Assembly (NCBI RefSeq): GCF_027942865.1
Contig: NC_134506.1
Span: 13,786,436-13,850,435, forward strand
DNA from: Odontesthes bonariensis
Taxonomy: Eukaryota; Chordata; Actinopteri; Atheriniformes; Atherinopsidae
Reading direction: 5' to 3'
Length of the DNA stretch: 64,000 nt
Shown here piece by piece: positions 1-12,300 of this stretch. Below the pieces are notes generated by a model. It saw nothing but the letters and a program-made list of their open reading frames with translations, was not told where the DNA came from and made no database searches. A program made the position numbers and the translations under genes. Each line of letters begins with the position of its first letter. Position 1 is the first letter of the stretch.

Positions 1-203
1 AAGCGTGATCAGAATTAAAAAAGAAAGCAGTGAAATGGCCCTTTTCTGCATTTTCACAAATCCATAACTAGGTGTTAATGAATCTACAGCCTCTTTAGAA
101 TAATTATATCCAGATTTGAGCAGTCTGACTAATATTTTTGGCCCTTTTCTGTCCATCCATTTATTTTCCGAATCGGAAGCCAACGTCAGCGTTGTTTTGA
201 AAC
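1..203 (-). other. Unassigned open frame running off the left edge
   Basis: On the minus strand, a pyrimidine tract and TTTTAG at 204-212 resemble a splice acceptor. They are followed by a frame without stops for about 67 codons to the window edge, including KWMDRKGPKILVRLLKSGYN and SKEAVDSLTPSYGFVKMQKR. It could be the start of an exon from the next gene, but in AT-rich DNA a frame this long can arise by chance. I do not recognise the protein. Confidence 0.18.
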
Positions 204-956
204 CTAAAATTGAAAAAAAAAAGAAGAAGCAAATGCTGGAATTTGGCTGAAGGGCAACACATAAACATTCACCAGTAATATCAAGCCAATAGTGCTGAGA
301 AATTCGGGGACATTGGTGCATTAGTATTCCAATTTTATTCTTCTGAATACAAATAGCTTTTGCAACATTTCTGAGCAAAATATTGTGCTTTGTACTCAAC
401 TCATTTAATTCAACAACTACAACTGGTGATGTACAATTTTTTTTGCACCACCTCAACATACCACAGTAAGAAAGTACAGGTTACATATGATAGAAACATT
501 ATATATCAGCAATGAATTATGTAACACTGATACTGGCTACCTCAATACCACCACTATGTCATTCTACAAAAAATAATACACTTCAGCCTTTTACTCATTA
601 TGGGTTAAATTTCCAGTGGGATAGAACTACTGTTGTTTACTCACAGTATCAGAAGGACAGAGCCCACCTTTAAGGGAGCAGTTACGTCGTCTTGATCTGT
701 ATAACATCATAATAGATGTCTTTGACTCTCATGCCCCGTGTTTCTAAGGATTTTAGTCCCCATAAATAATATACTGACCTGCAAACATGTCGTCAAAAGC
801 ATGGCACCATCTATGCCGTCTACATTAACCAATTCATTTAGGTTCAACTGTACCATCCGATTGTTTTATGCAAACTCCCAGCTGGGGCGTAATAGTTAGA
901 AACCAGAGTTCTGCTGCCGAACGTTTTTAGTTTTTAATATTTTTCATCCATAATTA

Positions 957-962
957 TTTATT
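957..962 (-). terminator. morf4l1: Candidate poly(A) signal for morf4l1
   Basis: AATAAA on the minus strand about 1.34 kb past the stop codon. It lies beyond the TTAA-flanked MITE, so a transcript ending here would include that MITE in its 3' UTR. Inferred only. Confidence 0.25.
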
Positions 963-1625
963 CATAATGATCTTGGGATGTGTATTGTATGGTTGTGTGT
1001 GGTCATAGTCTCAACAAAAAGTTACATATTTTAACAACAGTGGGTTTAACATTCATGGTTGCAGACATTTTGAATGTTTTACATTTGCAACATAAATAAT
1101 GAAACTTGGGTTGATGACTTTTTTACGGGGCACATATTTATAATTTTCATGTACTGACATGCGCATGAAAGATGGATGACACTGCTCACCGCCGTGTCGG
1201 ATGAATACAAAAACAAATTTTGCACATTTTTCATGGATGTTTGAAGCGAGGAGGACAGCGGGGGGGAGTGGCTGTGAGACCGCACCTCTTTTCCTTTTCA
1301 CCGTTCTTAACTGACGAGTGACATTTAGCAAAAGTGCGTCTTTAAAGAACAAACCCAACACTGAATAATTTACAAGATGTCCACAAGAAAACAGTAAACA
1401 ATATAGAGATTGTGTAAAAATGTTTTTACAAATTGATACAAATACACAACATACAAAAACCTTTAACAGCTGAATTTTGACCGCGTGGTTCAGCATTGAA
1501 TTGCACATTATGTGGCAGAAGAAGAATTACTAATAAATACATGCAACAGCCACAGGTGCGTCAGCTGGAACGCACAGAAACACTAAGGAGCTGCTCTGTT
1601 AACGAGACAGTTTTTGTGTCTTTAA

Positions 1626-2045
1626 AGCGATACAATGTAACTTCTCAAAAAGCCCACTATGGAGCTCCCCCTACAGGCTTGGAGGTAATGTACGGTTACA
1701 CTGTCATAAATACATCACCCTTTCGCTTTCACGTTTCACGTTTGTTGACGAACCGGCGAGGAGTCAGAAGGTGCAAGCTATGTCGACCGAGAAGGTAAGA
1801 GTAATCAAATGTACCTGGGAGCGTGAGAGGGTCTATTTGTTTTTGCGGTAGGTGTGCCAGAAAGCAAGTCGAAGTACTTCCGCTCAGCTCCCGGGCCGCT
1901 CCAGCAAAGTTACATAGCGCAGTTTTTCCAACTCAGACCCCCGAAGGGCATAGGAGACAGGTCAATCGTAATATTAAAACTCATTCTAGCCGCACAATTT
2001 TTTTCAAGCTGTTATTTTAAGGTAGAAATGTTACATAGTATTGCT
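1626..2045. mobile_element. TTAA-flanked MITE, copy 1 (piggyBac-like target site)
   Basis: A 420-bp element flanked by TTAA on both sides (1622-1625 and 2046-2049). Imperfect terminal inverted repeats read AGCGATACAATGTAAC and, from the other end, AGCAATACTATGTAAC. A second copy at 24637-25061 matches end to end, at roughly 95% by eye. The TTAA duplication suggests mobilisation by a piggyBac-type transposase, but the TIR sequence is not one I can assign to a named family. It lies just downstream of morf4l1. Confidence 0.8.
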
Positions 2046-2303
2046 TTAAGAAAAAAAAAAAAACAGAAAAAAAACAGAGTGACAAATAACCAGAATAAAA
2101 AGTGAGAATGGCATCTGATAAAAACGTTTTACTGTATCCTTTTTTCCCCTCAACTGTGACCATCTCCTGAGACTTTTGCGATGGAGGCTTATGAGTTCAA
2201 GTGAAAAAAGCTCGTCCAAGCCTGCACTCCGAAGTGTAGTGATGGTTATTTTACTTGTGACCTGACAGGGTGGTGACGCGTCTCGCTCAGAGTGGTGTGG
2301 CTC

Positions 2304-5300
2304 TCACACAGCTTTGCGGTGGTACTCTGGGGGCGCGACCTCGTAGTCACTGGCATTAAAGAGGGTGGCTGAATTCTTCACCAGGTACCTGAGGACAAAG
2401 TGTGACAAGACGGTCACTGCGGAGGATGAAGGAAATGGCTGCGGCTGACGGCCCACACATATCAGTCGCTTACCAGCCGTCATATTCGGCTTACTAAGAA
2501 AATCCTTACAAAGATAAGGTGACTGCCAGTAGAGCCTTGTCCAGTCTGACATTAAGAAAGATTTGTCTGGATGAACGTGATATGTGAGAAGATAAGATCT
2601 TTACAGGAAATTCCACATCACTTTGCAGGACTCCCACAGATTAACCCCCAGAGACGGTCGTTTTATTCTTTTTTAGCACCAATAGAATAACAAACCAAGG
2701 AAATTACTATAATATAGGTAACTTGAGGGCGATTAAAGCTGAATTCCCAGTGTTTGCCTCAATAGATGCACAATGCCTAAAGGAAATTATATGTTTAATT
2801 TAGAATTTGTTAGAGCTATTATCATTACAATGGTACAAAAAGATGAAAAATAAGAGAGTGAACTCTGAATAAAACTCAAACATAGCGTCATTAATCCAGA
2901 AAAGAAAACCTCTGAGTCTATAACACTGCTGAAAGCCAACCCCCTGAGAGCTGCACTTACTTCAGTCAATAAAGCATCTGTACTGTCGTTACGTTTTTAC
3001 TTCGATCTCTCATAACTCATCAAAAGGAATCATTCTCTCATGAGTCTCTATGAAAGCATAATCTAATATGCATGTTTTTTTAAATAGAGTGAAAGGCTTG
3101 CTCTGACTACCTTAGGTAGCGTGCTGCAACGTGCAGACACTGAGCAAAAATATTTTCCAGGGCAGAAAATCGATTTCATAACTTGTGTTTCAAGTATTTA
3201 CAGCAAGCCTGGCTGCACCGACATGAAAGTGGTTGGAACAGGACGCTTGAGAATGAGCCAAACGTGACACGGAGTCTCTGGTCAGAGTTAAAGCTTACTT
3301 GAGGAAATCTTGGAGGTAACTGAGCAGCAAAGCCAGACTCTTCTCATCGAGTAAAGTGTAGGCCAGCATGGCTCCAATGCGAACTGTTGGCAGAGGAAAA
3401 GGGAACATTGTTTATTTCATTTCATTATTTTCTTGAATTGATTCCACAGCCAAAAGACAGTGAGGCTGTTTAAGTAATGGTGATGATTTGTTCCGTATGC
3501 AAACATCTGTGGATCGAGAAGGAAAAAAAAAAAAAAAAACTTGTTCACAGTTGCAAAAAATTCTCATTCGAGTGGGACATAAAAGATAAATTATTAAGCA
3601 TCTTTACTATGTAGTATCTATCTTTGATGTTGTTTAATCCCATATTTAGATGTATGGTTCCACATAAGAGGGGGATTCTTTCTTTGCTTGCTCAAAAGGT
3701 TTGATTTTCACTTTATGGACAACAAAAATGAACATTTTCTATGAACAAATGCAAACATTTACAAGAAAAAGGAGGCATAACAGAGAGAAAGAAATCTCAA
3801 AAACTTTGTTAGACATGCATTTACACTTTGATTTGGCTGATACTCTGAGTCTAATCGATCTTTAAACCCTGAATGATTGCAGCGGTGCAGAGGTGTGAGC
3901 AGTGAAGTGATATTAATGGCTGGGAAACTGAGGCCGAGCCTCGAGTCAGAATTTTCAGTGTCCTGATGCAGAATTTCTTCCAACCTGATCTGTTCGCTGA
4001 CGCTGAACACACGACCTGCTCCGGAGAAGTCTACATTCAGAGTTTTGGATTAAATTGTCTGTTAAAGATGCTCTCCTATGTCTCCAACCGAATGTTTTCC
4101 TGACAATATCCCAGACAGCAAAATCAGACTGAAACAACCTTTAAATGTTATCATGATGATCTGTTGAGCTCATGCCGATGCCTGACATTTTTACCAAATA
4201 TAAAGAGCTTTACTGACTTGAATAAAAGCAATCCTAAGTAGGATGTTGATCAAATGTTGGTCTATTATTTCAATCTCTATAAATAATGATTAAACAATGA
4301 CATCTTTACAGCATTTGATCTATTAAATAGTTTGTAATCTGAACTAAAACTCAACCCTTTTGATCAGAACTAAACCTGTTGAGCTGTATGTTATACCATA
4401 AAGAAGTAAACTGCTAGGGGCTGTTACCATGAGAACAATGCGCTCAGGTGAAGAATCAGAATTAGCTATGCTGAATTGAACCTGACATATAATTTATTAA
4501 TCCCGAAAGGGAACGTACATTGTTGCAGTATGAAATGAACAAATAACAGTGAACAGCCATCCTGAGCGGCCATTGTGTAAGGCTGCCGCTGTGCCCAGGA
4601 GCTGAAGCACACACTCACTGTGCAGAGCGTGGACAGTGTTTTCTGACCATTATGTTTTATAACTTGTGCAGTATTCTTCTCTACAGTCAGCTCCGCCGGG
4701 TTGTATACGGTACATATTTACATTTTGTCTTTACTTTCCATCAAAGTCTCATATGCAATGCATTTGAATGCGGATTTAAAAATTTGTCGATGTCTTAAGA
4801 AAACTCAACGATCCACCCTTTTTCTAACCCGCCTAATCCAATTCAGGGTCAACAGAGACAAACACCCATGCACACCCACACCCACTATCGAGGTCAATTT
4901 AGAATCACTACATTTTTTCAACGGCGTGAGGAAGCCGGAGCAACTCGTTGCATGCATGATGAGAACATGCAAAATCTGCACAAAGAAACCCCAAACGGGC
5001 GTGAGGTGAGTTGTTATGGCACATTTTGGGCTTTGTGTGCAGCTAACAGCAAACATATATTTTGCACGGCTAACACTTTCTTGATTGCCTTCTTCTCTTG
5101 TCTTAATTGCTGCGACATTTGAGCTCTTTGCCATGAGAATGTTTATATTCTGAACACATGTCCTCTCCCACAGCCCGCTCCTCTTATGAGTCCAGTGTCG
5201 GTGCATTTTGTGCACAGGGAGCGCCAAATGATGTGTAACGTGGCGCTTTTTTATGTGTGTGCCAAGTGTGAGAAGAGGGAAGCCTGTGTTACAACATAGA

Positions 5301-6323
5301 AAGATAAAAACCTCCGTCGTAGTGACTGTTCTCTCTGATTCAAGTTTGAGGTTTTTTTTCCAATTAAGCCAACACAAAAATACTTGCCTTGTAGTATGTT
5401 TATGCTTATGCATTTAGCAGACGCTTTTATCCAAAGCGACTTACAAATGAGGATATAACATTACAGCTAACATCAAAGCTAACAATAAGCTACACAGAAG
5501 GAAAACCACCAGTCAGACTCTGTCAGAGGTGGAACGACACAGGAAAAGAATCTGGATTACGGCAATCCTTTGACGACCGGAGTGACCGAGTCGTGACATC
5601 AGCCATTGCAAGAGCATTCAAGTAGATGCGAGCCGTTCCATTTAGTACTTTGTACTTTCAAGTGCATGTATTCACAGAAGAACTTATGAAAGAGTAGTTC
5701 CATTCTCACATAACTGTTCCTGCACAATAAGACTGATTAATGATGCACTCACATGAACCATTGAGCAATGTTCACTTTCATTTCAATAAAAGAAGCTGAA
5801 ACTCTTTATATTTCCGCTGTTATGTTCATTTAAGTAAAAAGTGAGGATGCATGTTACTTCTACATAGAAATAAATCTACCACCCGTGCACATAAATTATT
5901 GGATCTACTCACTGTGTGGTTAAACCAGTAAATGCAACCCTCTGAAGCGTGTGTAATCTCTGATAGCACAACAGTGGAATAATAACATATCTAACGATTA
6001 ACCATCTGCTTGTACAGATTATTTTATCTTTGAGAAAATGTTTTTTAGGACAAATGGTTGGAAACAAGTCCTGTATAAATTCACAACAGACTAAACTCTG
6101 CGCAGGAAATAGCTGGATATGACTTGTATTTTGATGCTTTGCTACAAAGGAGACAAGCCTCACAGTAGTGAAGCTTGTGCAAAGAACACTCACAACTCTT
6201 TTAAAAGACAGAAAATGCCACAAGAACACAACTAAAAAGACAGCTTTATTTACAGAAAGGGACATTCTTTCCTACTTCAAACCATCAATACAGCCTTGAA
6301 TCAAAACATGGCTCAGTGTTCCC

Positions 6324-6382
<59 letters not shown>

Positions 6383-9300
6383 TGAGCTGCATGCAACATG
6401 ACCGCCTGAGGAGGTATTCGCCTTGTGTGAGTATGTGTTTCGGTGTTTTTCGCAGGCTCCTACCAAACAGACGCAGCAAGTGTGGGGCTCCGTACACCTG
6501 AGACATCGGCACGTCCGGGTGTTCAGCCAGGATCTCAGCGTACTGCGGCCTCTCAAACTTGTAAAGCAGCTGTGTGCCCAGCATGACGTTGAAGTACTCC
6601 CGAATCCCCGCCACCACCTCATTTACAGCATACTCCCTAAGTGGATTGGGGGAAAAAAAATTGGATGAACAGATCTGGGAACTTCAGATGCGACATCAAC
6701 CATCACTACTGTGATTTCTAGGCTTACCTTTGTAATAAAGCTTTTGTTTAACTGTCGCGCAGCACAAAACCAAAACTAAAGAGCTGAGTTTACTGTAGAA
6801 AATGAGTAGAAATTTTGCACAAAAAAAAGCTGCATAGTAGTACTGAAAAAAAGTACTATGACAACAACCAACTAAGGGGAGAACTGCTCTTAAAAAAATG
6901 TAGGGAAATGAACCGTGTTCACCTCCACTGAAATGAATAATTTTTGAGATTTTCTAAGAGAGCAGACGAATTAACAAGCCTCTCAGAACTGTCAGCATTT
7001 CTAACTACGTAATCAAAAACACCATGAATTAAGAATAAACTGCTTATTCTATTTTGTTGAAACTGATTAAACCAAAAGTCCTAAATGCCCATGACTATTA
7101 CAGATACGACTTGTTGTAAAAGGGCCATAACATGGAGATTATTTCAGTTATGGTCATTTAAATACCACACAATTCTACAGGAAGTGTAACTATGGCTGAG
7201 GTAATATTATATAATGTGCCTTAGGAAATATATCCTGGGTAAACTGCGCAAAAGCATGTGAATATCGCCTGTAATTCCTTTCACAGAAGGAAGCTGAAGA
7301 CATGAATGTGGAAAAACACATTCTGTGACAGGTGGCATGATAAGGTGGACACATGCGGTGAGGCTGCACATTATGACACAACAAAAGTGTTTCTCTACTT
7401 TGACATTCAGGGAACATCAGGGAGCTTTTTCTTACTTGTTGTCAGAGTTTCCTTTTGATTTCTTGTAGTTTGCATAGTCTTCCAAGACCATTTCCACGCT
7501 CTTCTTGGCAGGCAGATGAAATAACTGGAAGCAATGAAAAATTCTTAATGCATGACTGTTGTTCCGTTTGATTTTCTAATTAACTGTGACATTTACCGTC
7601 AGCTGCACACAGTGAAGCTAATGGTCAGGCACCCACGAATCCTGTTTGGCTTTTGATGCACTATTTTTCACATATTTTCACTGTAAAACATGTTTTGATG
7701 GAGCCAAATTTTCAGCTTTAAAGTCCACTCATTTACAACAACACTGCAGTAACTGAGTTTTAATATTTTTATATTATATATTTTATTTGAATTGTGTACA
7801 ATAATTCCCCACATGGTTTATTTCAAGAATCTACAAGTGCAAAAACGAGAGCTTAAAAAACGAGTTAACACAATTTTGCAAGCCAAACAGAAGACTAGGT
7901 TGGAAACACAGGCTTAGGGGAAAAGTCACTAATTGCAACAGAAGCTTCGCTGTGGTAACACCCAATTAACACACCGCTCTCGGACATACTTACATCACAT
8001 TCTCGCCCTTCTAGTCCAAACACCGTTAAATTAATGACAAGAACAGAATAATTGAAGTCCAATGAGCTCTTGCGCTACAGACTGACAAACTACTGCTTAC
8101 AGTTTCATGTTCTTTATGATGGGGTTAGCCAGGCTTCCCTTTGCTGCTCGCCTTTAACCGCAGCGCATATTTCACCAATTCTGTCTGCTCTCCGTTGGCT
8201 CCCCTAACTGATAGACAGATCGAATTGATTTTAGAATTCTTCTCCTTAACTTAATAAAGAAACCTAACCTAACCTAACCTCCGTGCATATAAATGTCTGA
8301 ATGGTCTCGCTCCACCCTGCTTCTCTGACCTGCTTCAGGTCCCTAATGTCTGCTGACCACCTGACCCTGGTTGTCCCGTAAACTAGCTTTAAACTCAGAG
8401 GTGAGCGGGTTTCTGAAATCATGGCTCCAAACTATGGAAAAAGCTGCCTTTAGATGTTAGGCAGGTTAGCCTTCTCCTTCACGTTTTTAAAATCCCATTT
8501 GTCCCACTGTGTGAGTTGTTGAACTCTTATTTCTAGTTGTCGCCTTTGGTTCAACTCTGTAGTTTTAAACGTGCTTGATAAATAGAGTTGGATGAGTCCC
8601 CCTGCAGTTTGCCACTGCCTAATAACGTTTATGATCTGCACTCCATGTCTACTTATAGTGGAAATCACCTGCCTGGTGATGGCAGTCGAGCTAAAGCTCC
8701 ATACGACAGTGTATCTGGTAATATGAGAAAGACAAAAATTGGCACCGCTCAGTTCAAAGCAACGTTGCATCGATGTTCAGTTCGTTTATAGTTGTATTAC
8801 AGCGATCTGATTTACTGAAGCCTGACAACAGGCTCCAAAGTTTCTATCAAGCAGGTCTTTATTTCCACTTCTGGAGACACTCAGCATCTTTTAAATAAAA
8901 GTTCATCTGAAATCTGGGCTCATCTAGACATCTAATCGTTGATTGGGAGAAAGAAGGCAAAACCCCGTTACCCACAATGCAACCTTCTTAAAAAGGGAAG
9001 CCATGGCCTCTAACGGGGCAAAAAAGAAAAATTTAAACAGATTACGAAATAAAATCAATTCAAAATAATCTTGATTAACTGAAAAAAGTCATGGCGTCAG
9101 TTGTGACGTAAAATCTTAAATAGCTCTTCTAAAAACGCCTGTTTATGTGATAGATTTTAAAAGAAAGGCACTCCCCTGAGGTTTAATGAACACATATTTT
9201 GTTTGTTGTGGATTTAAACCTCCACAAGTCATTAAAACTACTTTTTGTGTGAGTGTGTAGTTGGTTATTTGGTTTGCTTTGTTCCCACCTGTTTCTGTCG

Positions 9301-9390
9301 TGTGATGAGGTCCCAGTCGTCCACCAGCCAGGGTTTCAACTCTTCAGGGATCTTCACCTTCACCTCCACACGGTTGGTGAACATCTCCTC
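2304..9390 (-). CDS. morf4l1: morf4l1 exons 8-12: MRG domain segment
   Basis: Exons 9289-9390, 7436-7524, 6464-6636, 3299-3383 and 2304-2388 encode residues 147-323, the MRG fold that docks partner proteins in acetyltransferase and deacetylase complexes. Recognisable blocks are [52 protein letters not shown] and [19 protein letters not shown]. The exon at 6464-6636 is the longest (173 nt) and has a (TG)n tract about 80 bp past its donor. No frame break is seen. Confidence 0.95.
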
Positions 9391-12300
9391 CTAAACACAA
9401 GCACACACACGCTTAGATTCAAACTAAATCCGATGAAAGAGTTGAATACAACAGGGCTTCCAGCCTCAAATGTTCTTCTTTTTCTTTCAAGATGAGCATT
9501 ATCTTTACCAAGGCTTCACTATGGGCATAACATGAGAAATGAGTCTGCGGCGAAGGAGTCCTCCTATTCAACCTGAGCCATGACTCATGCGCGAATCATT
9601 GACTCGTCAAATAATGCTGCGAGCTCGATGAAATGACAAAAGACAAGGACGCTCTGTTTAGAAGTTTCACAGCCACGTGGACACTTCAAGGTCCCTGACA
9701 TCGCAGTAGATTTCCCCTCGTTGTTCTAACACCTCGGTAGATCTCGAAACACATGACCAGCTGAGTGTTCGAAATGTGCAGAAAAACGACTGCTTAAAAG
9801 CAAATCTTTTCCCAGCGGAATGCGAAGACAAAGAAAATGGTGCAAAATGAGCAGTTTGAGCTACATAATCAGAAGGAAACGTTTCCACGTGGCTCCATAA
9901 AATAACCAGTGACAGACGATACGTACACTCTCCACTGTGGGATCGACCCGAGCCCTCTTCTTCCGCGGTCCCTGGGGCATTTCTCCACTGCTGGTGCCTT
10001 CACCCGGCCCAGGGGCTGAACAACACACACATCACAGCTTATGGGTCAAACTGAAATAAAGGTTGGTCATTTTTAATCACAACAACTCCAACATACTCTC
10101 TTAAATAGAACAGGACGGTGCTGACAGGCTTAATGGAGGAGCAGGTCAACAAAGGGTTGTTATGTAGCCTGCAGAACTTCAGCCTGTTATCTGACATAGT
10201 TAGTTTTGTTTTTCTGATGCTTTTTTTGTTCGTTTCTGTGTGCCTCCAAATTACTAAACAAAAAAATGAGGAGCACGTGTGACATAAAGAACTATTTCAA
10301 AAGCAAATATAATTAAATGAGACATAAGACAACACATAACTGTACGTGATCATACCGACAATGCCAAAGCCAAACATATACTGATGTCATAAACAGACAG
10401 GATAGGACACCATTTCCATTTAGAAATGTCCTGAAATAACTCTCAAATCTTTGGTTTTAATATTCAAATATTATCGTTTGGCTTTGGTATTGGAACAAAC
10501 AAGAACAAGATGATAAGCACAAATGTTTCACTTACTCTTTTGTTTGGCTTTTTTCACTTTCCTAGAATGCAAAATAAATAAATAAAGACATTATAGGTGA
10601 TGTTTTGATAGCAAACACGTAACACACAGGTTCACATTCATATTTGTCATATTTGAAAGCCAGTGAGCACTTACAATTGATAAAAAAATGAGTTTCGGTT
10701 TTATACAGGTCCCACAAATAGATTTAAGTGAACCAAACAAAACTATTTTTCATCAATTGTGAAAATGATCTCGCACTTCGCATCTGTTGGTACCTCTTTT
10801 TGTGATATCAAAAGCTCATTCTTTAAAATCTGATTCTCTCTTGGATGACGCAGAAAATGACACTGTCTTGCTACCAGACTAGGGCTGTCAAAATTGCTCA
10901 AAAATGACCTTCGAATATACCCTCTAAAAAAACCACATATTCGAATATCTGTATTTGCGCATTATGTCAATGATGCGCATACGCATCAGGGGTGCGTTGC
11001 GTCCGTTGCATCTGGGGGCTTTCAATCAGCCAGACTGCCAGGCGATGACAGCATTACGTCAATAACAGGACAAACTAATACACTGATCGGTCTCATGCCC
11101 TTACATAAGAACAAAATTAATTTCTGCGTGCAGGCCTCTTGTCGTGCTGCAGACAAAGAGCTTGTGGCAGGCGGTGTAAAATATGTGTCAAGACGTGGCT
11201 GTTTAGTTGGAGTTTCATATATTATGCCATGCTCATTTGGGTGAATACTTTCAAGATGTAACCTCATGTTGCTGGTGGTCGAATGATAAGCTAACTGTAG
11301 CTTACATAGCTTGCATACGACTTTGTCAAGAAGCTCCACAAATTTTTCTATCAACCGACCAAAATCCGAAGTATTTCCAGACAGAGGGTTTCATGTTTTT
11401 GGGGGTTAAAATCACTTTCTCTGTGCCTGCGGTCGAGTTGGGCTCTGAACTTTCTGCCATCTTCACGTAAGTCAACTTTCAGCGGTGACGCTGTGCCAGG
11501 CAGTGCGACTCCTGTGACCTGTCCCCACCCCCCGTCGTGCAGTGCGCCCACTTGCAAAGCAGACAGCCGCACCGCGGCTGCGCGGATGTGTGTTTTTCCA
11601 CATTTTCACCTCAGAATGTCTGTTTTTAAAACCTATTCGAATATATATTTTAATTTAGAATATTCTTTGACAGCCCTACACCAGACAAACTCTCTCTTGA
11701 GATTCAGTTCACGGGCAGATGTCCTGACATTTCTCTTCAGAAGTTTAAAGATCATAATACTGCTCCAGCCCCGGCAAACCTGAACAGAAAGAAGCTCGTA
11801 CGGAAGATGGACGAACGAATGATACTACCCCCACCACATTTCATAGTTCTGATGCTGAAATGTAGTGTGCTCCTTTCTCCAAAGTAAACACTCCTCTTTA
11901 CACGCACAAAAAAATACTTTGGTTTCATCTCACTCACTAAACATTTTTCCAACAACCCTCTGGTTTGTTTATGTGATCTTTAGAAAGCTGTGGACATACA
12001 TGTACATCATGTTCTTCTTGGAGAACACTGACACGCACACTGTTGTTGGTCAGAGTTGTTTTGGTGGTGCACTTTTGATTGATGCCTGGTTGTTCAGCCA
12101 TGAACTTGAAGACTATTACACACCTTGTTCCTGTAGTAGTTTAGTACCTAGTAGTAGTTTAGTTTACCTTTTTCATCATGATGAGCATCAACAACTTGTT
12201 TTCTAATGTCCTAAATGATCTCCTTTCCTTACCAAGATGTACTTAAACAGGTTGACTATTCACTCTGAATGTCAGCCCTGAACCTTTAATTTTGTATTTA

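Larger units (their letters stand above)
204..2303 (-). other. morf4l1 3' flank / probable 3' UTR
   Basis: Sequence downstream of the morf4l1 stop. It contains a 420-bp MITE (1626-2045). The first canonical minus-strand AATAAA I saw is at 957-962, so a long 3' UTR is possible, though a non-canonical signal nearer the stop cannot be excluded. Reading frames around 1053-1508 look spurious. Nothing else was recognised. Confidence 0.4.

Noticed and set aside
1053-1508. 151-residue minus-strand reading frame in the morf4l1 3' flank
   Set aside because: Low-complexity cysteine/phenylalanine-rich composition, no domain recognised, and probably 3' UTR sequence.
4805-5413. 202-residue minus-strand reading frame
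   Set aside because: It runs across a common interspersed fish repeat and flanking DNA, has no recognisable domain, and lies in a morf4l1 intron.
8261-8280. Telomere-like (AACCT)4 repeat
   Set aside because: Only four units, not the vertebrate TTAGGG motif, and inside a decayed LINE.
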